A DNA stretch of 64,000 nucleotides, taken from the NCBI RefSeq assembly GCF_041146395.1, contig NC_091002.1:2474501-2538500 (forward strand). Reading direction: 5' to 3'. The position numbers and the translations under genes were made by a program. Under the pieces are notes generated by a model. That model worked only from the letters and a program-made list of their open reading frames with translations, was not told the origin of the DNA and did not search any database. The DNA is from Eulemur rufifrons. Lineage: Eukaryota > Chordata > Mammalia > Primates > Lemuridae. Positions 1 to 11,708 of the stretch are shown piece after piece (within the stretch, counting starts at the first letter, position 1; every line of letters begins with the position of its first letter).

Positions 1-2584
1 AGGTGTTGGTGGGCTGGGACACAGGGTCCTGCAGGGCATGGAGCTCCTGGACTTGGACTTCGAGCTGCGTCCTGATCCTGCCTCTGCCCCGTGACACTGA
101 CTCCACCTCCCTGGGCCTCGGGGTGCTCCTGGGGCCAGGGACGCCCGTGTGGAGAGGCAGCTCCCAGTGCTTAAGAGCAGGAGCCCTGGAGCGACACTGC
201 CTGGGGGCCAGGCCCTGGCTCTGCCGCTGCCGGAGTGACCCGAGTCAAGGTGCTGAACCCCACGGAGCCTTCTGCTCCGCCTCAGGCAGAGTGGCAGTGG
301 TGTCCTTGCGGTGTGGGGCCGTGAGAATTAAGTGAGGCTGTTGGCACAGGCCCCGGCATGGTAGGAGTGCTCAGCACGGGAAACGATGACCGCTGTGGCT
401 ATCGACTCAGGTCAGGCGGGCTGGGCAGCCGCACAGGGTAGGAAATGCGTCGCAGAGTCTGGGGGTGCTCCGCTGGGGTGTGCCCTGGCCGCGGGACAGC
501 CCTCACAGGGCTGGTCAGCCAAGGAAGCAGATGACACAGGTTTGGTCCCTGCCGACCTGAACATCTAGGGGCTCATCAGCCGTGGCTGATGTGTCAGAGC
601 AGGGGGCTCGAGCAGAGGCTGCGGATCAGCCCCATTGGACCAGCTGAACCAGGCCTCGGGCTGGCCGAGACAAACCAGAGGTGCTTCTCACCTGCCAGCA
701 GGGTCAGGTGGGCACATACCAGGCTGGGCCTTGTGCAGCCACCGATGTTCAACTGCGCTTGGCTGTCAGCAGATGACAACAGCACAGGGGATGTGTGCTA
801 TATCAGTGGCAGCCCTGGGAGATGACTTTCACAGCAGGCACCTGGCTCAGCCCAGGTGCTCAGGGAAGCCTCCATGCCTGGCCTAGTCCTGGGGGCCCTG
901 AAGGAGAAAAGCATACTGCTCCCAGAGTGGGGACAATGCACAGAGGAAGGAGACAGCGTGGCAGGCCAGGGCCCTGCAGCTGGTGAAGAAGCTTGATGCA
1001 CCAGAGCCTGGAGGGAGGTGAAGGGCGGGGCAGGGAGGGGTGTTTGGGTTCTAGCCACGGGCTGGGCATGGGCAAGGCAGGGCCCCATTCCCAGTGGGTG
1101 CTGGGGAGACGGAAGCAGCCTGGAACAGCCTGTCATGGATCCTGGGTGGCTACAGTTGAGGGCTGGCGGGTGCCCAGGTCAGCCCCGACTCACGCCAGGC
1201 CTGGGCAGCCAGCCTCAGCCACTGGGCATCGCGTCCCCTTGGTCCGGCCACCGCAACAGCAGCCATGAGACTCGGGCTCATCCCAGTCTCCCTGCAGTGC
1301 CCCCTGCTTGGAGGCTCACGGCCCCTCCCCCAGCCTTGGAAACCCAGACCCAGGAACTTCAGCTCAGAGCCCAGCAGTGACCGCAGGCCCTGGCAGCTGT
1401 CATCTGCCTGTGCCCGGGCCCTGGGGTCCTCTGGGGGCAGCTGCTGGCAGGCGTGAGCCCGGGAAAGGCGGAGCCACGCGAGCTCGAGCAGACAGTGGTC
1501 GCGCTTCCTATCTGCTCTGTGCCAGAACTTGCTTCAGTATGGAGTCTAAAGAATCCAAACTGTTTCTTTTCAAAAGAAAATGAGAATGAGCCATACTTCC
1601 TTGTGTCATTTGGGGGTTGTATCTGGCTGCTTTTAGCAGAAACCTAACTATATAGTAGCTTCAGCCAGTTAGATGTTTTCTTTCTCACGTGGAAATGTGA
1701 ATTGATTAGGGAAACGTGGTAGGATCGCCCAGTGAGGCTATGGACGGACCCCTTTGAGGTTTGTGGTCATGGATTATAAATGAGGCTGGCGTAATTTATA
1801 GGAGTCGGCAAAATGGAGAAAGAGCACGGAAGTCTTGTGTTCCAGGCACGGAGTCAGGGAACAGCATATGCTGAAGCCCCAGGCATGAGAGATTGTGGCC
1901 ACGGGGGAGCGTCCACCTCAGCCTGAGCTGCGGTTCCTGCTCCTTCATTCCCCCCCACCCTCCCGGCTCACCGGGTGCCCCCTCGGCTGCCCATCAGAGC
2001 GGGTGTGCAGGCTCAGCCACCACTGAAAGGTGTCCGGGTGGGAGGGCTTGATGTGTCCCCCAAGATGCCTGAGCGTCACACCCACCCCACCCCTGCTCGG
2101 GCGAGAGCCATGTTTTGTCCACCCACAGCCCTCCCTGCCACGGTTTCTCAGCAGTAAAACTGCCCAGGAGAAGATGATTCACAATGCATAATCTGCCCGA
2201 GACCAAGCATTTTTCCTTTAAACTAAGAAAAAGTGGGCCCTACTTTTCCTCCTTCTTCCTTCGAGGCACCTGCTGTGTTGGCACTCGAGCTACAAGATTG
2301 AATCGAGTACCTCCCTCCCCACAACAGCAATGAGGTGAGCGGGGGCCGGCCGGCCGGCTGGTCCTGCTTCACCCAGACCACGCCCTGCTCCGGCAGTTCT
2401 GCCCCCTTCGGTGTGCACAGACTGCCCGAGGCCTGCACGGGCTGCTCCTGCCCGTGTGCAGGGAGTGTAGGCCTCTTCTGCACAGCGTGGGCTGCAAAGA
2501 CGAGTCGCATGGGAGTGCCATGGTCCACGGGCACATGTCAAAATCGCCTGGGGGCCGGGGAGCATTTAGAGTTGCTGCACCTGC
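1..2584. other. GC-rich unique DNA, no gene recognised
   Basis: Several short open frames (up to about 120 codons) occur on both strands, but they overlap one another, have no recognisable domain and follow from high GC content. Apart from the MIR at 165-385 I see no repeat family, promoter or exon that I can name. Confidence 0.6.
165..385 (+). repeat. MIR SINE fragment
   Basis: Follows the MIR order: a leader like 'cttaagagcaggagccctgg', a central 'ggctctgccgct' block, and a tail with 'gtgagaattaagtgaggctg' and 'aggagtgctcagcacgg'. Strongly diverged, as expected for this old tRNA-derived family. Confidence 0.6.
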
Positions 2585-3022
2585 TGTGGGTTGCACTGTG
2601 CCCCCAAAAGTTATGCTGAAGTCCTAACCCCAGTACTCATAATGTGACCCGATTTGGAAATGGGGTTGTTGCAGTGTAGTGAGTTCAGAAGAGGTCCTAC
2701 TAGACAGGGGGGCCTAAATCTACCTTGACTGGTGTCCTGTAAGAGGAGAAGAGTCATGGGCACCGGGCGAAAGCCATGCACAGACAGAGGCAGAGACTGG
2801 AGTGATGTGGCCACAAGTCGCAGAACACCCAGGACTGCTGGCCACCGGGGAGCCGGGAGGGAGGACTGGAACGGACTCTCCCCCAGAGCCCTCAGAAGGA
2901 ACCAATCTTGCCTCACCTAGATCTCAGACTCTAGCCCCTAGGACTATGAGAGAATACGTTTCTGTTGTTTTAAGCTACCCGGTTGGTGGTGCTTTGCTGT
3001 GGCCACCCTAGGAAGCTAAAGC
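2585..3022 (+). mobile_element. MLT1-type LTR (ERVL-MaLR), solo
   Basis: The order of landmarks matches an MLT1 LTR in sense: 'gtgcccccaaaagttatg' at the start, 'taaccccagtactcataatg' and 'gatttggaaatggggttg' next, then 'ctggtgtcctgtaagagg', and near the end 'tctgttgttttaagctaccc' with the terminal 'gccaccctaggaagctaaa'. No internal retroviral sequence lies beside it, so it is a solo LTR. The exact subfamily cannot be fixed by eye. Confidence 0.75.
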
Positions 3023-4095
3023 AGCTCCCTAATCCGTGCGTTCCGAAGCAGAAGCTGAGAGGGGGGCCTGGGGGTCTGCACTGCAGCACGTCCCGCAAGC
3101 CGCTCTGATGCTCGATAGTGCGAGACGTGTGCGGGAGGCTAGCGTGCTCTGACGGCTCCTCCCATGGGCTCCGAGTCACAGGGCTGCCCATCCGCAAACC
3201 CTCCCGCCCTGTCTCCCCTACCCGGGGGATCATCTGCAACTGGCTGAAGGATGCTCCGGGGGCCTTAACTCCCCTGCACAGCTGACTGCCCCTTGCAGGG
3301 CTCAAGGATGCTTCCTTAACTAGGAAAGGCTCCTGGGCAGAGAGGGGGGCCCTGCAATCTCCCTGAAGAAGAAGCCGCCATCTGCATGAAGCGGCGGGTG
3401 AGAGCAGAGACACAGAGAGGACGTGGGCAGGACATTTCATCCCATCATTTGAATGATAAGCTGTAATCCCGGTCTGGGCCCGTGTCCTCAGGACGATCAC
3501 CCAACAGTGCAGCGTGTGCCGGGACGGACACGCACCCGGGGTTGCTGTGGGCACGGCGGGGAGCCCAGGCTCTAGCCTTTTTGGACGTTCATTTCTAAAC
3601 AGAGAACAAAATTAAAATTAGCACTGCCTAATTTTCTGGAAATGCAGTTTATTATTGGCTAATGGTCTCAGCTGGCAAAAGGCCACAGAGCCAGGTGGAG
3701 TGTCTGCTTCCGGGGTTACTTGGGGCTGTGAAGGCCGTGGCAGCTGAGGCTTCCATTAGTTTGAGAGACACACTGTTGGGCTCGTCCTCCTATTTGTGGC
3801 CGAAGATCTGAGCAGGAATGATTTCTCCAAGAGGTCTTTTCAATAGCATTTGACAAGGTTTTGAAAAATAAGAAACTTCTGGTGAGAAAGCAGTTTAAGG
3901 AGCTGCATTTTCCATCCTTGTCATCTCTTGAAACAACAAAAACAGATTTAAAATCACGTTAAAGCCACCTTTGGGGCCCTTGAAAATACTACATTTTAAA
4001 AATGAAACACTGCATGTCTTTCACTTTATAATACTATTAATAAGGACCAACATTTATATATGGTTTTATGGTTCTGCGTGGTGTTCCTTTAGTCT
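3023..4095. other. Unique DNA, nothing recognised
   Basis: GC-rich to about 3560, then AT-rich. The minus-strand open frame at 2970-3554 (194 codons) spans the end of the MLT1 LTR and unique DNA and has no domain features, so I treat it as chance. Confidence 0.55.
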
Positions 4096-4302
4096 AGGGT
4101 TTCTCAACCTTGGCACTATTGACATTTGGTGACTGCTGACATCTCTTCTTGGCTGCGTGGCCATCCTGTGCGTGTAGGATCCCTGCCCTACCCACTAGAT
4201 ACCAGTCTTACCTGTGTAGTGTGACAGCTAAAAATGTCTCCAGACATTGCCATAAGTTCCCTGGCAGGCAAAATCAGCCCCAGTTAAGAGCCACTGCTGT
4301 CC
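4096..4302 (-). mobile_element. MER5A (hAT-Charlie MITE)
   Basis: Reads as the reverse complement of MER5A: 'agggtttctcaaccttggca', 'ctattgacatt', 'taggatccctgccctaccca', 'aaaatgtctccagacattgc' and 'gttaagagccactg'. Both terminal regions are present, so it is near full length. Confidence 0.85.
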
Positions 4303-6569
4303 TGCTTCCTTACCACATTTTCCTAAGGGACATTTCGTTAATATGTTCAAGGTCTTGCAGCTCCGGATTGGAGTACAAAGGACTTGAGCTGTGATCTTCC
4401 AAGCCCCAGATCCCAGGCGCTCTCTGCCGTGCGTGCCTTCATCCTGGTGCTGGGCAGATGTTTATTCAGCTTCTCCCCGGGGTCAGGTACGGGGGATGCC
4501 AGGGAAGCAAGGCCCATGCTTCCATGGAGCTCACACCTGCTGGAATGAGCTTTAAGACATACAGGAAGGGTCGCTTTCCACAAGCGATGGCTTTGAGGTC
4601 TCTCTGCATTGCATCCAGGGCACAGTGGCTGGCATGGCATGGAGTGGTCCTGAGAGCTCACTTCTGTTGGGTACCACCTGCACCACCTAGTTTATACATC
4701 CGTCCTGTGAGCTAGTTACTCTTATTCCCCCATCTTACAAGTGAGGAGGTACAAGCTGGAGGAGATGGAGGGCACACAGCTAAGAGATGGCAGAGCCATG
4801 GTTCCGTGGAGCTGGTCTGGCTCCAGAGCCCAGGCACTAAGTCAGACTACAAAATGGCCTCTCGCCATGCACGTTAAATGTTAGACAAGGAATTGCCGCT
4901 CTCCCTGTGGACACCATGTGCTGGTGAGCCCAGACATGTCAGGTGCAAGATCGTACGAATTAATGAGACCACAATTTTCCTCCTTATCCCTCCTTAGACC
5001 ACGCCACGCAGCAAACCATGGCCACTCTCAGCTGGGGACTGAGGGTGCCCAGACCAAGGCCATGGTGAGGTAAATAATCAAAACATAAAGTTTGCTGACT
5101 TCATCTGCCCAGGTGGCCTCCCTGGAGGACTCTGGCCTGGGGGGACCCCAGCAGTATGACAGGGACCCTGCAGCATGGCCCGAAGCCCCTGGGGGCGGAG
5201 CCAACAGGGCCTGAGGGGTGCGACTCACCTCAGACTTGGGAATCTGGTCTCACTGCTCATGGTGCTGCGGTCCTGGTGGGTCCCCAGCTTCTCTGAGCCT
5301 CCGGTTTCTCATCTGTGTCATCAGGGGCTGGGCTCGGTGTTACCGAGGTCTGCGCCATTTGCAGGCTGCCTTGACATCCCTCTTATCTCTCCAACAGCCC
5401 CACCAGCAAAAAGAGGAAGGGTCATTCCCTGTATTTTGAAGCTCAAAAAGTGGGGAAAACCCTTCACGCTCAGCCCCTTCCCCCAAGCCGCGTTTCTAGG
5501 CAGCAGCAAACTTCCAAAATCAAGGCCAGCACATTTAGATTCTCTCCAGTCTTTGAGTTAAACACTGCGGTCCAAACCTTACTCTATGGGTGAGCAGGAG
5601 GAGTAGAGGCAGCTCGCAGTCAAGGCCACCTTCTGCGTGCTGGGCCCTGGGGCAGCATTCCCTTCTCCTCGAGATTCTATCAGTAGGATTTCTATTCTCG
5701 GTGCAGTCAGCAAAACTGATAAAAACATAATCTGACTTAAATGGCGTCTCTGAATCTCAGCAGCGTAGAGGATTCGCTCCCTGCAGGGGGAGGGCAGGCA
5801 AAGACTGAGCAGGGCAGGGCCAGGCTTTCTGGGAACCAAGATACGCAGAGCCGGGCGAATGCCTTTCCAGTGGCCAGGGAAAATCAGCGCAGTGACCTGA
5901 CACAGCGGGAGGAAGTTCCGCCAGAGATGAAGGTAGCCTAAAAGGCCGCTTAGATTGCGGTATCTTAAAAGTTCCGTGGAAACTCGGAACCAAGAAATTG
6001 CACAGGAATCAGGGCTCTGTGTCAATTTCACTCAGCTCTCCATTAAAGGAAATTGCAATCTGGTTTAAGAAGGTTACTGATCCTGACAAATTAATCTCAG
6101 CTAATAAAAGACATGGGAAATAAACAAATAAATAGAAATAAAAAGACATGGAAAATACTATCATTTTTTGAGTACATTAAAAAGCTGTTACATGCCATGC
6201 ACTGTGCTGGGTGCACTGTATTCATTCACGTTTGATCTACGATCCCTCACCACACCTCGCTTTGTCAGTACAGACATCAAGCACGAACGAGTCATTCACC
6301 TGCGGTCACTAGTAAAGTATTTAATGTTTCACTTAGAGTTGGGATTCCACATAGGTCTGGGGGTTCTCAATCCCATAGTCTTTCTCACTTTCCTACTCTG
6401 ACTCCCACTTTTAATTTTTTATAAATATAAAAGCTTTAATTAAAAGATCCAAGTAAAATGAACATTTTTATTACTACTGTTGGGAATATGTGTAAAATAT
6501 GGAAACAAACAGTAAAATATTCTGAAATACACACTTAAGGGCAACCGCTAACTTCTCTTACAGATAGAC
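4303..6569. other. Unique DNA with MIR/L2 scraps
   Basis: Contains the MIR at 4685-4855 and an L2/MIR-like stretch near 6160-6300 ('atgccatgcactgtgctggg'). No exon or regulatory element could be identified. The minus-strand 150-codon frame at 5579-6031 has no domain signature. Confidence 0.5.
4685..4855 (-). repeat. MIR SINE fragment
   Basis: Reverse-complement MIR pattern: 'cccccatcttacaagtgagg', 'gcacacagctaagagatggc' and 'gtctggctccagagcccagg'. Confidence 0.7.
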
Positions 6570-6635
6570 CCCTGTGTAAGGTTTTAAGACCAGAGTCCAC
6601 GGGACGGGCGGTGCAGCCGAAAGTCAAAGCACCCT

Positions 6636-6652
6636 CCCGGGTTTCGGCACCA
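6636..6652 (-). other. Retroviral primer-binding site, tRNA-Phe
   Basis: The plus strand reads CCCGGGTTTCGGCACCA, identical to the 3' end of tRNA-Phe including CCA. The minus strand is therefore the complementary PBS, placed two bases after the LTR end (AA at 6653-6654), the standard position. tRNA-Phe priming is the trait that names ERV-F/HERV-F. Confidence 0.85.
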
Positions 6653-6654
6653 AA

Positions 6655-6913
6655 TGTAAAGTTTTTTGGAGTGGCCGGTGCCAGAGAAAGAAAGAGGAGC
6701 AGAGTTGAAAGGGCTAAGTAAAGAGGCTTTATTGGGGAGCTCTTGGGTGAGGGTAATGAGTCCCAAGAGAGGGACCCCGGGCGAGCCTCACGGGACCCAC
6801 GGAGTGCGACCAAGGAATTTCTTTGTTTCAACTTTAGGGCAGGTATTGAGGAATAGGAGGGGCTTCTTCTTTTTCCATTAGGGAGGGGAGGGATGCCCGC
6901 CACCAGCCTTACA
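6655..6913 (-). mobile_element. ERV-F-like 5' LTR, internally deleted
   Basis: Shares its ends and most of its body with the 339-bp LTR at 61756-62094: 'gccagagaaagaaagaggag', the AATAAA signal (TTTATT on plus at 6728-6733), 'cgagcctcacgggacccac' and 'aatttctttgtttca'. It lacks about 80 bp between 'gacccacgg' and 'aatttc'. In the other copy that segment holds the TATA box, so this LTR has lost its core promoter. Confidence 0.75.
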
Positions 6914-7004
6914 CCCTGATGTTGATTTCCACTGCTTAATCTAGCTGTTTTTTACATCCTAGATTCTTGTGAAGAAGCTTTAGATTCTCTGCCTGAGAGC
7001 CTTC

Positions 7005-7422
7005 TGTTGTGAGGTGAATTGTGTCCCTGAAAAGGATATGTTGATATACTAACCCCCAGTACCTACAAATGTGACTTTAGTTGGAAATAGGGTCTTTGCA
7101 GAAGTAATCGGGTCATGATGAGGGCATACTATATTAGGGTGGGCCCTAAATGCAGTGACACACAGGGACAAAGGCCACGTACAGATGCAGGGAGAGACTG
7201 GAGAAACGCTGCCACAACCCAGAAGACAGAGAGGGTTTCCAGCCACCCCAGCAGCCGGATGGGGCCAGGAAGAACTTTCCCCCACAGCCTTTGGACAGAG
7301 CGTGGCCCTGCTGAGCCTTGGTTTCTGTCTCTTTGGTCTCCAGAACTGTGACAGAATAAATTTCTGTTGTTTGGAGCCACACACTTTGTGGAAATTTGCT
7401 AGGCAGCCTACGGGAACAAAGA
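7005..7422 (+). mobile_element. MLT1-type LTR (ERVL-MaLR), solo
   Basis: Sense landmarks: 'gaattgtgtccctg', 'taacccccagtacctac', 'gttggaaatagggtctttgc', 'tagggtgggccctaa', 'ctccagaactgtgacagaat' and 'aaatttctgttgtttgg'. It lies about 90 bp from the ERV-F remnant but is a different, much older class. Confidence 0.75.
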
Positions 7423-7789
7423 GATCTTCCAGGGACATATGAAGGGTCCCTGGTGGGCAGTGCTGTCTCACCACTGAACTCGACATCTCCCAGATTTCAA
7501 CCAAAATTTTAAGCATGTCTATTATTATCAGGAAAATTATTTTGCAAATAAATAATGTAAAATAAATTAAAATCACAGTAATTTATATATATTTGTATAT
7601 TTGATATGTATTTATCAAAATAAATGAGTAGAGATTTTACATGCATGCACGTGCCCATACACACACTTAATAGAGATATATCTGCCGCTGTGAAGTGCCT
7701 TATACTTCCTGGGTGACGTTGGGACAGCTGCTGGAGCTCTTGCACAGTCCTCGGCACATTTAAACCTAGTTGGAAGTTCTCCCTGCAGG

Positions 7790-7925
7790 CAAAGATGTAC
7801 CATCACCCCCATCTCACAGACAGAAGTTTGAAGCTCAGAAAGGTGGAATGTCTTGCCCAAGACTGCTCGGCCGGCTGAGCTTGAAATCAAACCCAGGACT
7901 CCAGATCACAGCAGCCTGCCACACG
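7790..7925 (-). repeat. MIR SINE fragment
   Basis: 'catctcacagacagaagttt', 'cttgcccaagactgctcgg' and 'aaacccaggactccag' in reverse-complement MIR order. Confidence 0.7.
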
Positions 7926-8239
7926 CTGCCTTGAGCATCTGGGGCATGCCATCACCATTAGTTTGATTGATGCATCAAACTGACAACAGATGGTGAGAGT
8001 CAGTGGGAAGGAAAATCTGTGCAAAGAATTCCAAAAAGATAGTATCTCTTGTCGTGAGCAAAAAACTTGCAGAGCTTTTAGCAACCATTAAGCATTGGAG
8101 GACAAGATATTAGAATTTTTATCTGAAAAGATCCTATGGGAAGAAATACTTTAAGCCTCAAGCACAGCACAAACAGAGGAATAAGAGGTATTCACTGAAA
8201 TAGTGTGTGCAAAGCCAGGGATCCTGGGGTTTGCTGAGA

Positions 8240-8360
8240 AGAGCTAGAAAGAGGGTCATACCAGCAGCCAGATCTGCATTCAGCTCTGGTTCTGCCGCTC
8301 GTTGGCTGTGTGGCCTTGGCCAAATGAGACACAAAGTCTCCAAACCTAATACTGCAGGCA
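8240..8360 (+). repeat. MIR SINE fragment
   Basis: 'ctctggttctgccgctcgtt' and 'ggctgtgtggccttggcc' in sense order. Confidence 0.65.
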
Positions 8361-11054
8361 CAAAATCAGAATAAAAAGAGATATAGCGGTTCTGCCTTCC
8401 CATGGGCTCTGAGCCACCAATGAGACAGTGAGGGGAAAGAGTTCTGTGAAGTCTGGTGAAAAAAATAAAGAATTGTTTTTGCAATTGCATTACATATGAA
8501 CATAAGACATAAGCAAAAGTACTTTGTATATTACGAAGCTCTGGGTTAAGATAAGCATGTATCTTAACTGGTCCCATTGCTCAGCCTAGAAAAGTTGTGG
8601 ATTTAGGAGGTTAGAGAGACAGACACAAGCATAAATCGCGGATTCTGAGAGACTTCTATGGCTGCAAGGGATGGAAACAAAAAAATCAAACCATTTAGAT
8701 GAAATGGGAACTTAGTAGAAGACCCAAACAGCTATAGGAAGGTAACTGGGGCCCAGGCCGGGACGCTTACCGTTGCTCACGCCTTCCTCCTCCCCGCTCT
8801 TCCCACGCAGGGGAGGACATGACTGTCAAGAGCACCACAGTCTCCCAGCTCCACCACCAAACCCAAGAAACAGGCAGCTGAAGAAAGGCAAAAGGAGAAA
8901 GTTGTTCTGATCTCAAATTCAAGTATCTCAGGAAATGGCTCTGATTGGCCCAGCAAGGGTCAGGTGCCATTCCCTGAACCAATCAAATCTGGCCACAGGC
9001 AGAGGACTATGTTAGGAAGACAAAATAATGGCAGTCTACTCCACTTGGAAACAAAGACAATAGTGTAGGGCTAATGGAGCCCAGGAGAGGAGAGACTAGA
9101 GCACAACGGGTGTTGGGAGCTGGGCAAGGTATCAAAGAAAAGGCAGTCTCCTCCCGTGCTTCACACCTGTCTCCTCCCCGCTCCTCTGGGCAGGTGGAAC
9201 TCGGTAACAGAGATGGGTTGGGGGGGAGGACTTACAGGGAGGGCCCGAGGCCCAGCCATGGAGGTAGTGGCCCCAAAGTGGACCATTAACTCTGGCCCCT
9301 TGACCATCAAAGAGCTCATTTCCTGTCTAGAGCCATGAGGGTGTCCCAGTGGGAACTCTGGCTCAGAATGGGACTGAGTTCATTACTCACCCACAGACCA
9401 GCACCTAGACCTCCAGGTCCCCTCTCTGCACTGTAACCATGGAGAAACCCCCAATTTCAGTGGCTTCCAACAACAAAGTTTGTTTTTTGTTCACTCTGTG
9501 TCCACGGCAGGTTTGCTGGGAGTGCTGCTCCCATGTCCTCCTCCTCCTCCTCACCTAGTCAACATCTGGAACATTGCAATGATGGTGACAGGGAAAGACA
9601 CCTCTGGAGAGGCTGGCACTGCCAGTTAAATCCTCCGGCCTGATGGTAGCACCAGCACCTCTGCCCGCACCCCCGGTCAGGACCAGTCCCAGTCCCACAG
9701 CCCCACCCAACCACAGGAGAGCCAGGGGGAATGGCCCTGCCCTGGTCAGGAGCAGGTGCCCACCAGCACTCATGGTGAGCACCCTCAGTGACCATCCACC
9801 CATATGCCCCAGGGCAGGTCCTTCCTGTCCTCCCCACCCGTGAGCCAGCTGAGACAGAAGAGCTGAGCCTCCCCTCCGAATCCAGACAGAAACCTGCCCA
9901 GGAAGGTGTGGTGGAAAGGAGAACTTAGCTGGGAAGAAGGGAAGAGCAGGGTCCCACATCTGAATCTGGGCTCCCCTCTGAGAAGCCGTGCAACCCACTA
10001 CCAGTTGCGCATCCCTTTCACGTCCCTTTCTTGCCCTTGGAATGGCATGGTCACGGACGTGGGTACTGAACGAAAGGTGTTGAATAAGGAGACACCCAAC
10101 ACACACCAGCTGCCGTTGCTTGGAAGCCCGAGTCACCACCCTCCAGCTTCCGCCAGGGCCGATCTCCCTGGCAAGGGACCCGGGGAGGGAGAGGGGACGA
10201 TGGGAGAGAATGCAGGCATTTTGCTGTATCACACCCATGGTTTGGTGGACTTCATCCCAAAACTTCCTCAAATATGTTTTGCTTCAGGCAACAGCAGATA
10301 AAACAGAATCCTAATGCCTCTGGCCAAAGGCTATTATTGAATTTATGAGATAAGAATTGCACACAAAGTGATCTTCCCAATAAGTGATGAGGTTTGAAAG
10401 TACAGCCGGTTATACAGAGTTTTTGCTTAAGAAAGAGAAATCTCACGGGAGACTGGAAAGCTGTATCAGTCAGAGTCCCAGAGGAAACACTCAAAGGAGA
10501 ATCCATTCACAGAGGACTGTTGACATGGGGTGGGTTGTAGGGACACCACAGAGGCTGGTGAAGTACCGGGGGCTTTGCCGAAGCCGAGGTGTTGCCACCT
10601 GGGGGCTGGAGGAGATGAAGGTGTGGGGACATCCGCCAGCAGCCGTCCATGAAGGGAGCTGCCTTGATCTGAGCAGTGAACACCCGAGGTGACAGTGCAG
10701 GGAGGGAGTTGGGACCAGTGCCCAGGCCTGACACCCTGCTCTTTCTGATCCCGGCTAAGGATTTGAGCTGTTCCCAGATGGCGTGGGCTGTCTGGGGAGG
10801 TGGAAGCAGGGTTTGGTGAGACTGACGGGGTCTCTGCGAGGATTCTAGAGAAGGGATTCTTGCCGTGCGTGACAATGCACCAGATCACGTTTGGCTTTTT
10901 CCCTCTTCAGCGTTCACCCTGTATCCCCAGCCGGACAACCGTTATTCAATTTGGTGTGTGTCCTTCCAAAACTTCCTGGTAATTTCAACTCTGTTTTTTT
11001 TTTTGCTTTCTGGTCTGTGCATGTGTGTGTTTAACTGTGGAGGCAGTACACACA

Positions 11055-11215
11055 AGCGGCTCAGAGTGCAGACTCTGCAGCCAGACTGCCTGGGTTCGAA
11101 TCCTGATCCTTGCTAGCTTTGTGACCTTAGAGCTCACACTAGTGCCTCAGTGTCATCATTGGTAAAGGGAGGTATTAATAACTGCTTCATAGGATCATTG
11201 TAAGGACAAATGATA
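11055..11215 (+). repeat. MIR SINE, well preserved
   Basis: 'agactctgcagccagactgc', 'ctgggttcgaatcctgatcc', 'gctttgtgaccttagagc' and 'ataggatcattgtaaggaca' give a near-complete sense MIR. Confidence 0.8.
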
Positions 11216-11357
11216 CACTTGTTAAGTATTAATAGCCCCCGTGGTACAGTCAGCACTACACAAGTGTTTGCTAGTAACATTAATTATATGCAAAATTATC
11301 AGACCAATATAGTGCCATTCGATAAAGCGCTGTGTCAAACATTATCTTGTGTCCATT

Positions 11358-11652
11358 ATTTGTTTGTTTGTTTTGAGACAAGGTCTCACTCTGTCGCCCG
11401 GGCTACAGGGCAGTGGCACTATCACAGCTCACTGAAACCTCAAACTCCTGGGCTCAAGTGATCCTCTTGCCTCAGCCTCCCAAGTAGCTGGGACTTTAGG
11501 TGTGCGTCACCACACCAAGCTAATTTTTCTATTTTTTGCAGAGATGGGGTCTTGCTCTTGCTCAGGCTGGTCTCAAACTCCTGGCCTCAAGCAATCCTCC
11601 CACCTTGGCCTCCCAGAGTGCTAGGATTACAGGCACGAGCCACTACACTTGG
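11358..11652 (-). mobile_element. Alu SINE, full length
   Basis: Reverse-complement dimeric Alu: poly-T/TTTG tail at 11358-11375, 'gagacaaggtctcactctg', right monomer, linker, left monomer ending 'gccactacacttggc'. Flanked by a 12-bp target duplication with one mismatch: CTTGTGTCCATT (11346-11357) and CTTGTCTCCATT (11653-11664). The left monomer's 'cttgctcttgctcaggctgg' recalls strepsirrhine Alu. Confidence 0.9.
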
Positions 11653-11675
11653 CTTGTCTCCATTTTTTAAATCAA

Positions 11676-11708
11676 CACACACATACACACACACACACAC
11701 ACGCACAC
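11676..11708. repeat. (CA)n microsatellite
   Basis: Imperfect CA tract just downstream of the Alu, with TA and GC interruptions. Confidence 0.9.

Larger units (their letters stand above)
6575..6913 (-). mobile_element. Collapsed class I ERV (ERV-F-like): LTR edge + leader + PBS + 5' LTR
   Basis: The unit is bounded by TGTAAGG at 6575 and CCTTACA at 6913 and flanked by a perfect 5-bp direct repeat CCCTG (6570-6574 and 6914-6918), the mark of retroviral integration. On the minus strand it reads 5' LTR (6913 down to 6655), a 2-base spacer, a tRNA-Phe primer-binding site (6652-6636), about 55 bp of leader, then only the outermost edge of the other LTR. All genes and nearly all of the 3' LTR are gone. 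Mapping the two ends and the target repeat together is my inference; the terminal motifs, PBS and direct repeats are directly visible. No viral reading frame survives. Confidence 0.7.
7423..11054. other. Unique DNA with MIRs and unclassified repeat-like stretches
   Basis: Holds MIRs (7790-7925, 8240-8360). Three stretches look like old dispersed repeats I cannot name safely: 8620-9020 (with 'ctctgattggcccagcaagg' and 'ccctgaaccaatcaaat'), 9430-9545 ('agtggcttccaacaacaaag') and 10465-10900 ('tatcagtcagagtcccag'). The 238-codon minus-strand frame at 9555-10271 is the longest here and has no recognisable domain. Confidence 0.5.

Noticed and set aside
2970..3554. 194-codon minus-strand frame
   Set aside because: Spans an LTR end and unique DNA, has no domain or splice context, and is within chance length for this GC content.
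6636..6652. A tRNA-Phe gene or tRNA fragment
   Set aside because: Only the 17 bases of the tRNA 3' end are present, at the exact PBS position beside an LTR; no tRNA body or pol III boxes.
9555..10271. 238-codon minus-strand frame
   Set aside because: Longest frame outside repeats, but there is no domain, signal peptide or repeat, and two overlapping frames in other phases are also open. Could be revisited with RNA or conservation data.
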